From: an uncultured Collinsella sp.
GTDB taxonomy: Bacteria > Actinomycetota > Coriobacteriia > Coriobacteriales > Coriobacteriaceae
DNA length: 24,709 nt
Assembly: GCA_905209765.1 (NCBI GenBank)
Contig: CAJLUE010000022.1
Coordinates: 1 to 24,709, forward strand
Direction: 5' to 3'
Of this stretch, positions 14,442-21,538 are shown one piece after another. How positions within the stretch are numbered: position 1 is the stretch's first letter; each line of letters begins with the position of its first letter. The notes under the pieces were generated by a model. That model did not search any database. It was given only the letters and a program-made list of their open reading frames with translations, and was not told the DNA's origin. Both the position numbers and the translations under genes were made by a program.

Positions 14442-16664
14442 TTAGAGATGCAGCACGCGGTCGCGGATCTCCTCGGTTCGACCCTGGTTCCAGAACTGGG
14501 TACCGATGTAGCCGCACGTACGACGAGCGACATTCATCTTCTCCTGGTCGCGGTTGCCGCAGTTGGGGCACTCCCACACCAGCTTGCCATCGTCCTCGAC
14601 AATCTTGATCTCGCCGTCGTAGCCGCACACCTGGCAGTAGTCGCTCTTGGTGTTGAGCTCGGCGTACATGATGTTGTCGTAGATGTACTGCATCACGCGA
14701 ATGACAGCCTTGAGGTTGTCCTGCATGTTGGGAACCTCGACGTAGGAGATGGCACCGCCCGGCGAAAGCTGCTGGAACATACCCTCGAACTTGAGCTTGT
14801 CGAATGCGTCGATCTCCTCGGACACATGGACGTGATAGCTGTTGGTAATGTAGCCCTTGTCCGTCACGCCCGGGATAATGCCAAAACGGCGCTGCAGGCA
14901 CTTGGCAAACTTGTAGGTCGTCGACTCAAGCGGGGTGCCGTACAGCGAGAAGTCGATATCGCTTTCGGCCTTCCACTCGGCGCACTTGTCGTTCATGTGC
15001 TGCATGACGGCCATGGCAAACGGCGTGCCCTCCTTCTCGGTGTGGCTGTGACCCGTCATGTACTTAACGCACTCATACAGGCCGGCATAGCCCAGGCTGA
15101 TCGTAGAGTATCCGCCCACGAGCAGCTTGTCGATCGTCTCGCCCTTCTTCAGACGCGCCAGGGCGCCGTATTGCCAAAGAATCGGCGCGGCGTCAGAAAG
15201 TGTACCCATCAGGCGCTCATGACGGCACAGCAGGGCACGGTGGCACAGCTCAAGGCGCTCATCGAAGATCTTCCAGAACTTGTCCATATCCTGGTGCGAG
15301 CTCAGTGCGACATCAGGCAGGTTGATGGTCACAACGCCCTGGTTAAAGCGACCATAGTACTTGGGCTTGTTCGGGTCGTAGTTCAGCGCGTTGGCAACGT
15401 TGTTAAAACCGTTGCCCGAACGGTCGGGCGTCAGGAAACTGCGGCAACCCATGCAGGTGTAGCAATCGCCGTTGCCGGCGGTCTCGCCCTTAGACAGCTT
15501 GAGCTCGCGCATCTTCTTCTCGGAGATGTAATCGGGCACCATGCGCTTGGCGGTGCACTTGGCAGCCAGCTGGGTCAGGTAGAAGTACGGGGAATCCTCG
15601 TGAACGTTATCGTCCTCGAGTACATAGATAAGCTTGGGGAATGCCGGGGTAATCCACACGCCGGCCTCGTTCTTAACGCCCTCGTAGCGCTGGCGAAGCG
15701 TCTCCTCCACGATCATGGCAAGGTCGTGCTTCTCCTGAGGCGTACGGGCCTCGTTAAGATACATAAAGACCGTCACGAACGGCGCCTGACCATTGGTGGT
15801 CATAAGGGTCACGACCTGATACTGAATCGTCTGGACACCGCGACGGATCTCGTCACGCAAGCGGTCCTCAACAACCTCGCGGACCTTTTCGGGAGATGCG
15901 GAAACGCCGAGCTCCTCGAGCTCGCGGGCGACCTCGCCACGAATCTTTTGACGGCTCACCTCAACGAACGGGGCGAGATGGGTCAGCGAGATGGACTGGC
16001 CGCCGTACTGGGAGGAAGCAACCTGGGCGATAATCTGCGTCGCAATATTGCAGGCGGTCGAGAAGCTGTGCGGCTTCTCAATCAGCGTGCCCGAAATAAC
16101 AGTGCCGTTCTGGAGCATGTCCTCCAAGTTCACCAAATCGCAGTTGTGCATATGCTGGGCAAAGTAATCCGAATCGTGGAAATGGATCAGGCCCTCATTA
16201 TGGGCATCCACGATCTCCTGAGGCAGCAGCACGCGCTGGGTCAGGTCCTTGGAAATCTCGCCGGCCATATAGTCGCGCTGAACGGAGTTGACGGTCGGGT
16301 TCTTGTTGGAGTTCTCCTGCTTGACCTCTTCGTTATTGCACTCGATCAGCGACAGGATCTTGTCATCGGTCGTGTTCTTCTGGCGCTTCAGGCTCTGAAC
16401 ATAGCGATAGATGATGTAGTGGCGGGCAACCTCGTAGCAGTCGAGACGCATGATCTCGTCCTCGACCAAATCCTGGATCTCCTCGACCGAAACGGTGTGG
16501 CCCGCGTTCTCGCATGCCTCGGCGACGTTTTGCGCCGCATAAACCACCTGGCGGTCGGTTAGACGAGAGCTCTCCTCGACCTCCAAGTTAGCGGCGCGGA
16601 TGGCATTGACAATCTTATCGATGTCAAAGACAACCTCGGTGCCGCTGCGCTTGATGATCTTCAT
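14442..16664 (-). CDS. nrdD: Anaerobic (class III) ribonucleoside-triphosphate reductase
   Basis: 740 residues; reduces ribonucleotides to deoxyribonucleotides without oxygen, using a glycyl radical and formate. An ATP-cone regulatory domain occupies residues 1 to about 95 (KIIKRSGTEVVFDIDKI onward). The catalytic barrel contains CYTCMGCRSFLTPD. Near the C-terminus two cysteine pairs, CQVCG and CPNCG, bind structural zinc, and RTCGYIG holds the radical glycine. AAAGAGG about 7 nt upstream supports ATG 16664; the longer frame adds only basic residues. Expression is probably from the promoter at 16892-16921 with NrdR boxes, through a leader of about 220 nt. The activase nrdG follows after a repeat-filled gap. 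Confidence 0.96.
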   Translation of the reverse strand: MKIIKRSGTEVVFDIDKIVNAIRAANLEVEESSRLTDRQVVYAAQNVAEACENAGHTVSVEEIQDLVEDEIMRLDCYEVARHYIIYRYVQSLKRQKNTTDDKILSLIECNNEEVKQENSNKNPTVNSVQRDYMAGEISKDLTQRVLLPQEIVDAHNEGLIHFHDSDYFAQHMHNCDLVNLEDMLQNGTVISGTLIEKPHSFSTACNIATQIIAQVASSQYGGQSISLTHLAPFVEVSRQKIRGEVARELEELGVSASPEKVREVVEDRLRDEIRRGVQTIQYQVVTLMTTNGQAPFVTVFMYLNEARTPQEKHDLAMIVEETLRQRYEGVKNEAGVWITPAFPKLIYVLEDDNVHEDSPYFYLTQLAAKCTAKRMVPDYISEKKMRELKLSKGETAGNGDCYTCMGCRSFLTPDRSGNGFNNVANALNYDPNKPKYYGRFNQGVVTINLPDVALSSHQDMDKFWKIFDERLELCHRALLCRHERLMGTLSDAAPILWQYGALARLKKGETIDKLLVGGYSTISLGYAGLYECVKYMTGHSHTEKEGTPFAMAVMQHMNDKCAEWKAESDIDFSLYGTPLESTTYKFAKCLQRRFGIIPGVTDKGYITNSYHVHVSEEIDAFDKLKFEGMFQQLSPGGAISYVEVPNMQDNLKAVIRVMQYIYDNIMYAELNTKSDYCQVCGYDGEIKIVEDDGKLVWECPNCGNRDQEKMNVARRTCGYIGTQFWNQGRTEEIRDRVLHL

Positions 16665-16884
16665 CCTCTTGCCTCTTTCGCGTCGTAGCCTCATTGCGCT
16701 TCAGAGCCAAACGATGCCCGGCAGGGCTTGCCCCTGTCTTGCGGCGCCGTCGCGCAATCTGTGTTCTCGATAAACCATAAGTCCTCATGCGGACAATCCT
16801 CGCGGCCGATCAAGCGGCTCAAAGGCGTGTCCAAATGGGACGAATAAGGTCTTCGTTCTCTGTCCGCCATCTATCATACGACAA
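16665..16884 (-). promoter_or_regulatory. Long 5' leader of nrdD
   Basis: About 220 nt lie between the inferred transcription start and nrdD. Local complementarities are present: GCGGACA with TGTCCGC, GTCC with GGAC, and CAGGG with CCCTG around GCAAG. I could not match it to a known riboswitch; no B12-box was seen. It contains no supported reading frame. Confidence 0.35.
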
Positions 16885-16889
16885 AGATG

Positions 16890-16937
16890 CATCTATATCC
16901 TGTATTCTTTTTTTAGGTCAAACACAACATATAGTGT
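16890..16937 (-). promoter_or_regulatory. Tandem NrdR-box-like sites
   Basis: ACACAACATATAGTGT (16922-16937) closely matches the NrdR palindrome (ACACTATATATAGTGT pattern). A degraded copy, CATCTATATCCTGTAT (16890-16905), lies 16 nt away, the usual spacing of paired boxes. The first adjoins the -35 and the second covers the -10, as expected for repression by NrdR. Confidence 0.6.
16892..16921 (-). promoter_or_regulatory. Promoter of nrdD
   Basis: On the minus strand TTGACC (16921-16916) and TATAGA (16897-16892) are spaced by 18 nt, placing the start near 16885. Confidence 0.55.
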
Positions 16938-17038
16938 TTCAGCAGGTCAAAGCAATTAGTCATTTTGCAGACGCATTATAAATGAGGGGTATTTGACAAA
17001 TCGGTAAAACGTTACCAACACGGCTACCTGCATGGCAG

Positions 17039-17131
17039 TTATAAAACCCCCTTAGTCAAGCCGCTGACAAATCCTACTAAAACCAAGCCACTCACGCCAA
17101 AAGAATCCAAAAGATTATGCTTGACCAACAT
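17039..17131 (-). CDS. Possible 30-residue hydrophobic peptide
   Basis: In the gap 16938-17338 a short frame starts at ATG 17131: a polar start MLVKHNLLDS, then a hydrophobic stretch FGVSGLVLVGFVSG and a lysine near the end. It resembles small membrane peptides, and its codons are more AT-rich than those of neighbouring genes. There is no ribosome binding site before the ATG, so it may be chance. Confidence 0.2.
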   Translation of the reverse strand: MLVKHNLLDSFGVSGLVLVGFVSGLTKGVL

Positions 17132-17138
17132 GTTGCGG

Positions 17139-17218
17139 TCGAATGCCGGCGGACGGAGCGACGGGACTGCAAACGCTCGGAAGACTGTAGCCCCGGCACC
17201 CCGTCCGCCGGCATTCGA
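17139..17218. repeat. Perfect 17-bp inverted repeat between nrdD and the MFS gene
   Basis: TCGAATGCCGGCGGACG (17139-17155) and CGTCCGCCGGCATTCGA (17202-17218) are exact complements around a 46-nt interior, where ACTGC and TGTAG-type weak pairing continues. No T run follows on either strand. The MFS terminator lies separately at 17262-17298, so this is not the terminator of that operon. Confidence 0.75.
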
Positions 17219-17261
17219 TAGGCGAGGAGCTATTACTTCTCTTCGCGAGCTATCAAGCCAT

Positions 17262-17298
17262 TGATAGAAAGAGGGCCGCCGGCATATGTCGGCGGCCC
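17262..17298 (-). terminator. Terminator of the thiolase-MFS operon
   Basis: GGGCCGCCG (17273-17281) pairs with CGGCGGCCC (17290-17298); on the minus strand TCTTTCT follows the stem. It lies about 40 nt after the MFS stop codon. Confidence 0.7.
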
Positions 17299-17338
17299 CG
17301 ATAAAACATGATGGGCGGCAAAGCAACTACTCGAGCGG

Positions 17339-18538
17339 TTACTCCGCCTCGCCGCTGGCCGCCATCTTCTCGGCCTCGGCAAGCTGGGCCGGAGTGAGCT
17401 TGCGATACTTAATGGCGCCAAAGACGACACAAGCCGCACAGACGATTATGCCGGCGATGAACTTCTGGTCAATCGTTGCACCAAACGGCGACGTCACGGC
17501 CTCAAACACAATGGGAGACAGTGCCATGCCAAAGTTGATGCCCGCCATGCCAATGGCGAGGTTAAACGCACGTCCCTCGGGAGCAGAGTTGCCGGCGGCA
17601 AAATTGCCCTCCAGCGGCACGTAGGTCTCCTTGCCCAGCGCAACGACAAAGCCCGCAACGCACAGCACCATAAAGGCGGGCGCAACCAGCGTCAGGCCCA
17701 GGCCAACGAGCGTCACGCCCCACGCGATCGGCATCGACAGGTTCTTGAACTTGGCAAACAGCGGGCCCACTAAAAGGCCAGCCGCAATGCCGGCGACCGT
17801 CATGACGGTCGAAGCGAGGCCAGCCTCAACAGTGCCGCCAAAGCCGCGACCCACGACAAGCAGCGAGACATTGGAGCTAAAGAGCTGGAACGTGAGTACG
17901 AACACAAAGCTCATGACCGTGATAATTGCGACCTCTTTGGGCATGTTGGCAAACACGTTGACCTTACGCCTGGGCTCAAGATGACCCTCGGGCAGGCAGA
18001 CGGCCTCAATGACGATAAACACGATCATGATGAAGTACGCCGCATAGCTGTGGAACCACTCGGCAGAACCCAAGATGCCGGAAACCATCGTCCAGATAAT
18101 GCCACCCAGTGCAACAAAGGTTGAGTAGATGCCCATGACAAACGAACGCTGCTTGCCACCGAAATAGTCGGCAATCAGAGCGTCGGTCGAGTTCTGCACG
18201 GCGCCAAGGCCAAGACCCATCACGGCAGAGGCCGCAAGAACCTGGGCAAGCGAATCGTGGAACACCAGCACCGAGGCGCCGGCGAGCATCACGATAACGT
18301 GGCCGACAAGCGTCGTCTTCTTCTTGGATACACGCGAGGCGAGCTGGGAAGACACGAGCATGGCGGACACAGCCATCATGAGCGGAATGATGCCGATGAT
18401 CATCTGGACGGCAGCGATGTTCTCATTGGGAAACGCCGCCGCAACAGAGGCCACGATGGGGACGGGCACCAACATGCCCATAATGCACATGGCGGCAGCA
18501 TAAATGCCCACCAGGTACTTGATCTTGGTTTTATCCAT
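17339..18538 (-). CDS. Major facilitator superfamily transporter
   Basis: 399 residues with about twelve hydrophobic segments in two halves of six, separated by a polar loop near residues 190-205 (EGHLEPRRKVNVFANMPKE, key part LEPRRK). The loop after the second helix (ASRVSKKKTT) fits the MFS motif A position. The family moves small solutes by proton coupling; the substrate is not recognisable. AAGGATGG upstream supports ATG 18538. It is the last gene of the run with thiolase, DUF35, ACP, phosphate acyltransferase and butyrate kinase, so import of the substrate or export of the acid product of that pathway is the natural inference. A terminator-like hairpin at 18558-18598 may lower its expression. 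Confidence 0.88.
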   Translation of the reverse strand: MDKTKIKYLVGIYAAAMCIMGMLVPVPIVASVAAAFPNENIAAVQMIIGIIPLMMAVSAMLVSSQLASRVSKKKTTLVGHVIVMLAGASVLVFHDSLAQVLAASAVMGLGLGAVQNSTDALIADYFGGKQRSFVMGIYSTFVALGGIIWTMVSGILGSAEWFHSYAAYFIMIVFIVIEAVCLPEGHLEPRRKVNVFANMPKEVAIITVMSFVFVLTFQLFSSNVSLLVVGRGFGGTVEAGLASTVMTVAGIAAGLLVGPLFAKFKNLSMPIAWGVTLVGLGLTLVAPAFMVLCVAGFVVALGKETYVPLEGNFAAGNSAPEGRAFNLAIGMAGINFGMALSPIVFEAVTSPFGATIDQKFIAGIIVCAACVVFGAIKYRKLTPAQLAEAEKMAASGEAE

Positions 18539-18557
18539 GATCCATCCTTACACTTAG

Positions 18558-18598
18558 AAAAAGGGTCGGAGCGGCCGGACGTCACCATCGGCCGCCCC
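18558..18598 (-). terminator. Terminator-like hairpin between buk and the MFS gene
   Basis: GGAGCGGCCG (18568-18577) pairs with CGGCCGCCCC (18589-18598) with one G-T pair; on the minus strand TTTTT begins 5 nt after the stem. The displaced T run suggests partial termination or an RNA processing site. Confidence 0.45.
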
Positions 18599-18611
18599 AA
18601 ACACAGCACTA

Positions 18612-19724
18612 TCAGTCGTTAAAACCAGTGAACACGGGCTCTCCGCTGTACACGAGCGCTTCCTCGACACCATCGAGCACGCGGCAGGCGCCAGACGCCA
18701 TCGCCTCGAGCTCAAACTCGCCGGGATAAGCCGACACGGGGGCGATCCAAGAGCAGCATTCCTCAATCGAGGCAACGAGCTCCTTGCTGTAGACCATGCC
18801 GCCTCCGAGCAAGATACCGTCGACATCGCCCTTCAGCACACATGCCATCTCGCCAATCCACTTGCAGATTTGGTAGACCATTGCATCCCAGGCGCGAGCT
18901 GCGGCCTTATCTCCCGCTGCAGCACGTTCGCACACCTCGATGGCATCGGAGGTACCCAAAAGGTCAACGAAGCCGCCAGTCTTCATGCAATGGGCGCGGG
19001 CGACATCAAGACCGTGCTCCGCGGTGTACTTTGCGACCTCGATCGCGGGAACCGATCCGCAGCGCGTCGGCGCCATGGGGCCTTCGCCGCCAACGATGTC
19101 GTTGCCGTCGACCATCTTGCCCTTAAGGTGGGCAGAAATCGAAATGCCACCGCCGATATGACAGACAATAAAGTTGCACTCGTCGTATGCGCGACCGAGC
19201 TTTGCCGCATGGCGGATGGCGGTCTCTTTGAGATTAAGGGCGTGCAGGTGCACGTTTCGATACACGCCCTTAATGCCCGTCATGCGTGCGAGGTCGCACA
19301 GCTCGTCGGTATCGGGAGGATTCACCACAAAGGCGGGCTTGCCACATTTCACGGCAAATTCGTGGGCAATCTGGGGCCCCAGCTGCGCCGGGTGCCGAAC
19401 GCCATTCGCACCGATGCGGGCATGCTCGAGCATAACCTCGTTGATGGCATACGTACCACCGGGCAGCGAAAGCAAGCCACCACCGCGACCGACAAATGCA
19501 TCAAAGTCCTCGAGCTTTAGGCCCGCCTCCCCCAGCGCTCCAAGAATCAGATCGCAGCGATACGGCATCTGAGCCGAAACCCCGTCGAACTGGGCAAGGT
19601 CCTTCGCATCGTGCGCAACGTTCTTACTGAGCTTGCACTCATCGCCCTCAAAAACGCCCACCTTCGTGGAAGTGGAACCAGGGTTGATTACCAGGACGCG
19701 CCAGGGAGTCTTTTTATCGGACAT
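18612..19724 (-). CDS. buk: Butyrate kinase
   Basis: 370 residues of the acetate/butyrate kinase (ASKHA) family. It starts VLVINPGSTSTKVGVFEG, the phosphate-binding opening, then GRGGGLLSLPGGTY, HIGGGISI and GGGMVYS near the end; these are butyrate-kinase features and differ from acetate kinase. It forms ATP and a free short-chain acid from acyl phosphate. Branched substrates are also used by family members, so butyrate is not certain. AAGGAGG overlaps the end of the phosphate acyltransferase gene, 8 nt before ATG 19724, giving tight coupling. It supplies the ATP-yielding step of the gene run. Confidence 0.92.
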   Translation of the reverse strand: MSDKKTPWRVLVINPGSTSTKVGVFEGDECKLSKNVAHDAKDLAQFDGVSAQMPYRCDLILGALGEAGLKLEDFDAFVGRGGGLLSLPGGTYAINEVMLEHARIGANGVRHPAQLGPQIAHEFAVKCGKPAFVVNPPDTDELCDLARMTGIKGVYRNVHLHALNLKETAIRHAAKLGRAYDECNFIVCHIGGGISISAHLKGKMVDGNDIVGGEGPMAPTRCGSVPAIEVAKYTAEHGLDVARAHCMKTGGFVDLLGTSDAIEVCERAAAGDKAAARAWDAMVYQICKWIGEMACVLKGDVDGILLGGGMVYSKELVASIEECCSWIAPVSAYPGEFELEAMASGACRVLDGVEEALVYSGEPVFTGFND

Positions 19725-19727
19725 GCC

Positions 19728-20735
19728 TTAAGCCTCCTTAAGCGCCTGGGCGCGCACGCAGCTCATCACCACGTTGCCGACGATCTCATCGACGGGCGCA
19801 GAGCGCGAGCAATCGCACACGATCTTCTTGAAGCCCTGAAGCATGGGGCCGTAAGCATTGGCGCCGGTCAGATTCTGGATGATCTTGACGCCGATATTGC
19901 CCACGTTGATATCGGGCCAGATGACCACGTTGGCCTGCCCCGCAACAGCGGATTCGCGATGAACCTTCTTGGCCGCAACCTTGGGGTTAATCGCCGAATC
20001 AAACTGGAACTCGCCGTCGATGGCAAGGTCGGGACGGCGATCGTTGGCAATCTCGCGAGCACGACGTACCTTGTCGACGAGTTCGTTATCCATCGAACCG
20101 TCAGTCGAATGCGAAAGCAGCGCGCAACGGATATCCCATCCGGTCAGCGAGCGTACCGTTTCGCTCGACGAAATCGCGATCGAGGCAAGCTCCTCGCTCG
20201 TGGGGTCAACGCACACGGCAGAATCGCCAAAAGCCAAAAGGCCACCTTCGCCGCCATTCCAGTTGGGGATGTCGGCGATACCGCACGAGCTCACGGTGTC
20301 CACCCCGTCGGCAAGGCCGACGATGGCCTGACCAGCCAGGATAATATCGCCCGTAGCGTTATCGATACCGGCGAACATAACGTCGACATCGCCGAGCACC
20401 TGCAAAATCAGGGCGCGCTCAAGCGGACGCGTCATACGGCGCGCAGCGCCCTTGGGCTTAAACTTGCAATCCGGATGAGAAAGGTAGCGCTCGCAGCAAG
20501 CTGCGTTCGCCTCCTCGTCGGTCACATCGACAATCTCGATGCCGTCAAGGGAGATGCCGCGCTCATCGGCAAGCTCCTTGAGCTTGCCGCCATCGCCGAC
20601 CAGCACACATTCGGCAAGATGCTCGGCGGCGATCTTTGCGACCGCCTGCATCATGGTCTCGTTTTCGCCCTCGGGAAAAGCAACGCGCATAGGCTTGGCG
20701 GCAGCCTGCTCGCGCAGGGTCTGCATCAGGTCCAT
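19728..20735 (-). CDS. Phosphate acyltransferase, PTA/PTB family (Pta-like)
   Basis: 335 residues; transfers an acyl group from a thioester to phosphate. The sequence looks more like Pta than Ptb: MDLMQTLREQ and RVAFPEGENE at the start, DTVSSCGIADIPNW and CAVCVDPTSEELASIAI-type middle (seen as VDPTSEELASIAI), and PDINVGNIGVKIIQNLTGANAYGP at the end (key part NIGVKIIQNLTGA). Yet its partner gene, 3 nt downstream, is a butyrate kinase, not acetate kinase, and its upstream neighbour, 5 nt away, is an acyl carrier protein. It could therefore act on acyl-ACP rather than acyl-CoA, as the related PlsX does; that is inference. The ribosome binding site GGAG overlaps the ACP stop. Confidence 0.85.
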   Translation of the reverse strand: MDLMQTLREQAAAKPMRVAFPEGENETMMQAVAKIAAEHLAECVLVGDGGKLKELADERGISLDGIEIVDVTDEEANAACCERYLSHPDCKFKPKGAARRMTRPLERALILQVLGDVDVMFAGIDNATGDIILAGQAIVGLADGVDTVSSCGIADIPNWNGGEGGLLAFGDSAVCVDPTSEELASIAISSSETVRSLTGWDIRCALLSHSTDGSMDNELVDKVRRAREIANDRRPDLAIDGEFQFDSAINPKVAAKKVHRESAVAGQANVVIWPDINVGNIGVKIIQNLTGANAYGPMLQGFKKIVCDCSRSAPVDEIVGNVVMSCVRAQALKEA

Positions 20736-20740
20736 GGCAG

Positions 20741-20974
20741 TTACTCCATCTCTTCGGCAGTGCGCTCGATAAGCTCGCCGATGGTCTTCATGACCATGAC
20801 CTCGCGAACGGGGACCTCGGCATCGAGCTCGTTCTCGATCATGGAGGTCAGAGCGATCATCTTCATCGAGCCCTTGCCCAGGGTCTCAAACGTCGTCTCG
20901 GGGGTCACATCGCCGTCATAGTTGTAGGCGGACTTGGCAAAATCGCAGATCTGTTGAGTGAGTTCTTCGTTCAT
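20741..20974 (-). CDS. Stand-alone acyl carrier protein, variant active-site motif
   Basis: 77 residues, acidic, four-helix carrier-protein pattern. The modification site is S36 in LGKGSMKMIALTSMIENE; in ordinary ACPs this reads GxDSL, so the aspartate is replaced by glycine and the leucine by methionine, making it a divergent carrier rather than the fatty-acid AcpP. The end (VPVREVMVMKTIGELIERTA) matches the usual IPxEDxxxxxTVGDxIxYI region. ATG 20974 follows an AAAGGCACC stretch. It lies between the DUF35 gene (103 nt gap with a hairpin) and the phosphate acyltransferase gene (5 nt). A phosphopantetheinyl transferase is encoded about 3 kb upstream and may prime it. Confidence 0.85.
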   Translation of the reverse strand: MNEELTQQICDFAKSAYNYDGDVTPETTFETLGKGSMKMIALTSMIENELDAEVPVREVMVMKTIGELIERTAEEME

Positions 20975-20992
20975 GATGGTGCCTTTCAATCG

Positions 20993-21040
20993 AAAAAGAG
21001 GGGCGACCACGGCGGGCTGGAGACATGGGTCCCGCCGTGG
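20993..21040 (-). promoter_or_regulatory. Hairpin with displaced T run between DUF35 and ACP genes
   Basis: Perfect 10-bp arms CCACGGCGGG (21007-21016) and CCCGCCGTGG (21031-21040); on the minus strand TTTTT (20997-20993) begins 9 nt after the stem. Its layout resembles the hairpin before the MFS gene. It may be a processing or partial termination site that adjusts ACP level. Confidence 0.5.
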
Positions 21041-21077
21041 CCTAAGAGAGGAATCGAATTGTTGCAGGGGTGAAAAC

Positions 21078-21500
21078 CTAATCGTCAAGCTCGAACGTAA
21101 GCTCTTTATAACCTGGACGGTCGATAACCTTGGCATGGACGCCAACGGTCTCGCCCGCCATGAGCTTGGCGCGAATCTCGGGGGCCTTCTTCTTGGTAAT
21201 GCCGTAGATGACGTAGGTGTACTGAGAACCCTCGTCGATATCGACGGCGCCGTAGGCGTACTTGCCATACTCCTTGAGATAGGGCTTGTCGTTCTGCGGA
21301 CCAGGCAGGGTAAAATCGATCAGATGCCCGTGACCGAAAACCTGGACCCAATCGGTCTTGTGATAGCCGCAGGCATTGCAGGCAAGGTGGGGCGGAAACT
21401 CGACGGCTCCGCACTCGGGGCACTGGCGCGCCCAATAGATGCCCTCTTCAAGACCCGTGTAGAACTTCTTGACCACGGGCTCCATATCTTTGAGTTGCAT
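21078..21500 (-). CDS. DUF35 Zn-ribbon/OB-fold protein, thiolase partner
   Basis: 140 residues. An N-terminal helix is followed by a zinc ribbon with C-x2-C pairs CPECG and CNACG (about residues 27-44), then an OB-fold with GHLIDFTLPGP, YAYGAVDIDEG and YVIYGI. Such proteins bind SCP2-type thiolases and ketoacyl-forming enzymes (archaeal acetoacetyl-CoA thiolase/HMG-CoA synthase complexes, PhlB of the PhlACB acyltransferase, and steroid ChsH2 partners), where they hold the thioester substrate between subunits. The thiolase gene lies 38 nt upstream, exactly as in those systems, so a complex is very likely. AAGGAG 8 nt upstream supports ATG 21500. Confidence 0.9.
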   Translation of the reverse strand: MQLKDMEPVVKKFYTGLEEGIYWARQCPECGAVEFPPHLACNACGYHKTDWVQVFGHGHLIDFTLPGPQNDKPYLKEYGKYAYGAVDIDEGSQYTYVIYGITKKKAPEIRAKLMAGETVGVHAKVIDRPGYKELTFELDD

Positions 21501-21538
21501 GAGAATACTCCTTATGGGAAATCGAAAACCGCGGTCGC

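Noticed and set aside
14448..16562. Open frame of about 700 codons on the plus strand opposite nrdD
   Set aside because: nrdD is unambiguous on the other strand; the antisense frame has low-complexity Leu/Val/His-rich sequence typical of a high-GC shadow.
16993..17016. TTGACA followed by GGTAAAACGTTACC, resembling a -35 with a LacI-type operator
   Set aside because: No -10 at a suitable distance and no plus-strand gene follows. Kept only as a curiosity.
19611..20921. Open frame of 436 codons on the plus strand opposite the phosphate acyltransferase and part of buk
   Set aside because: Antisense shadow of clearly identified genes; no recognisable domain.
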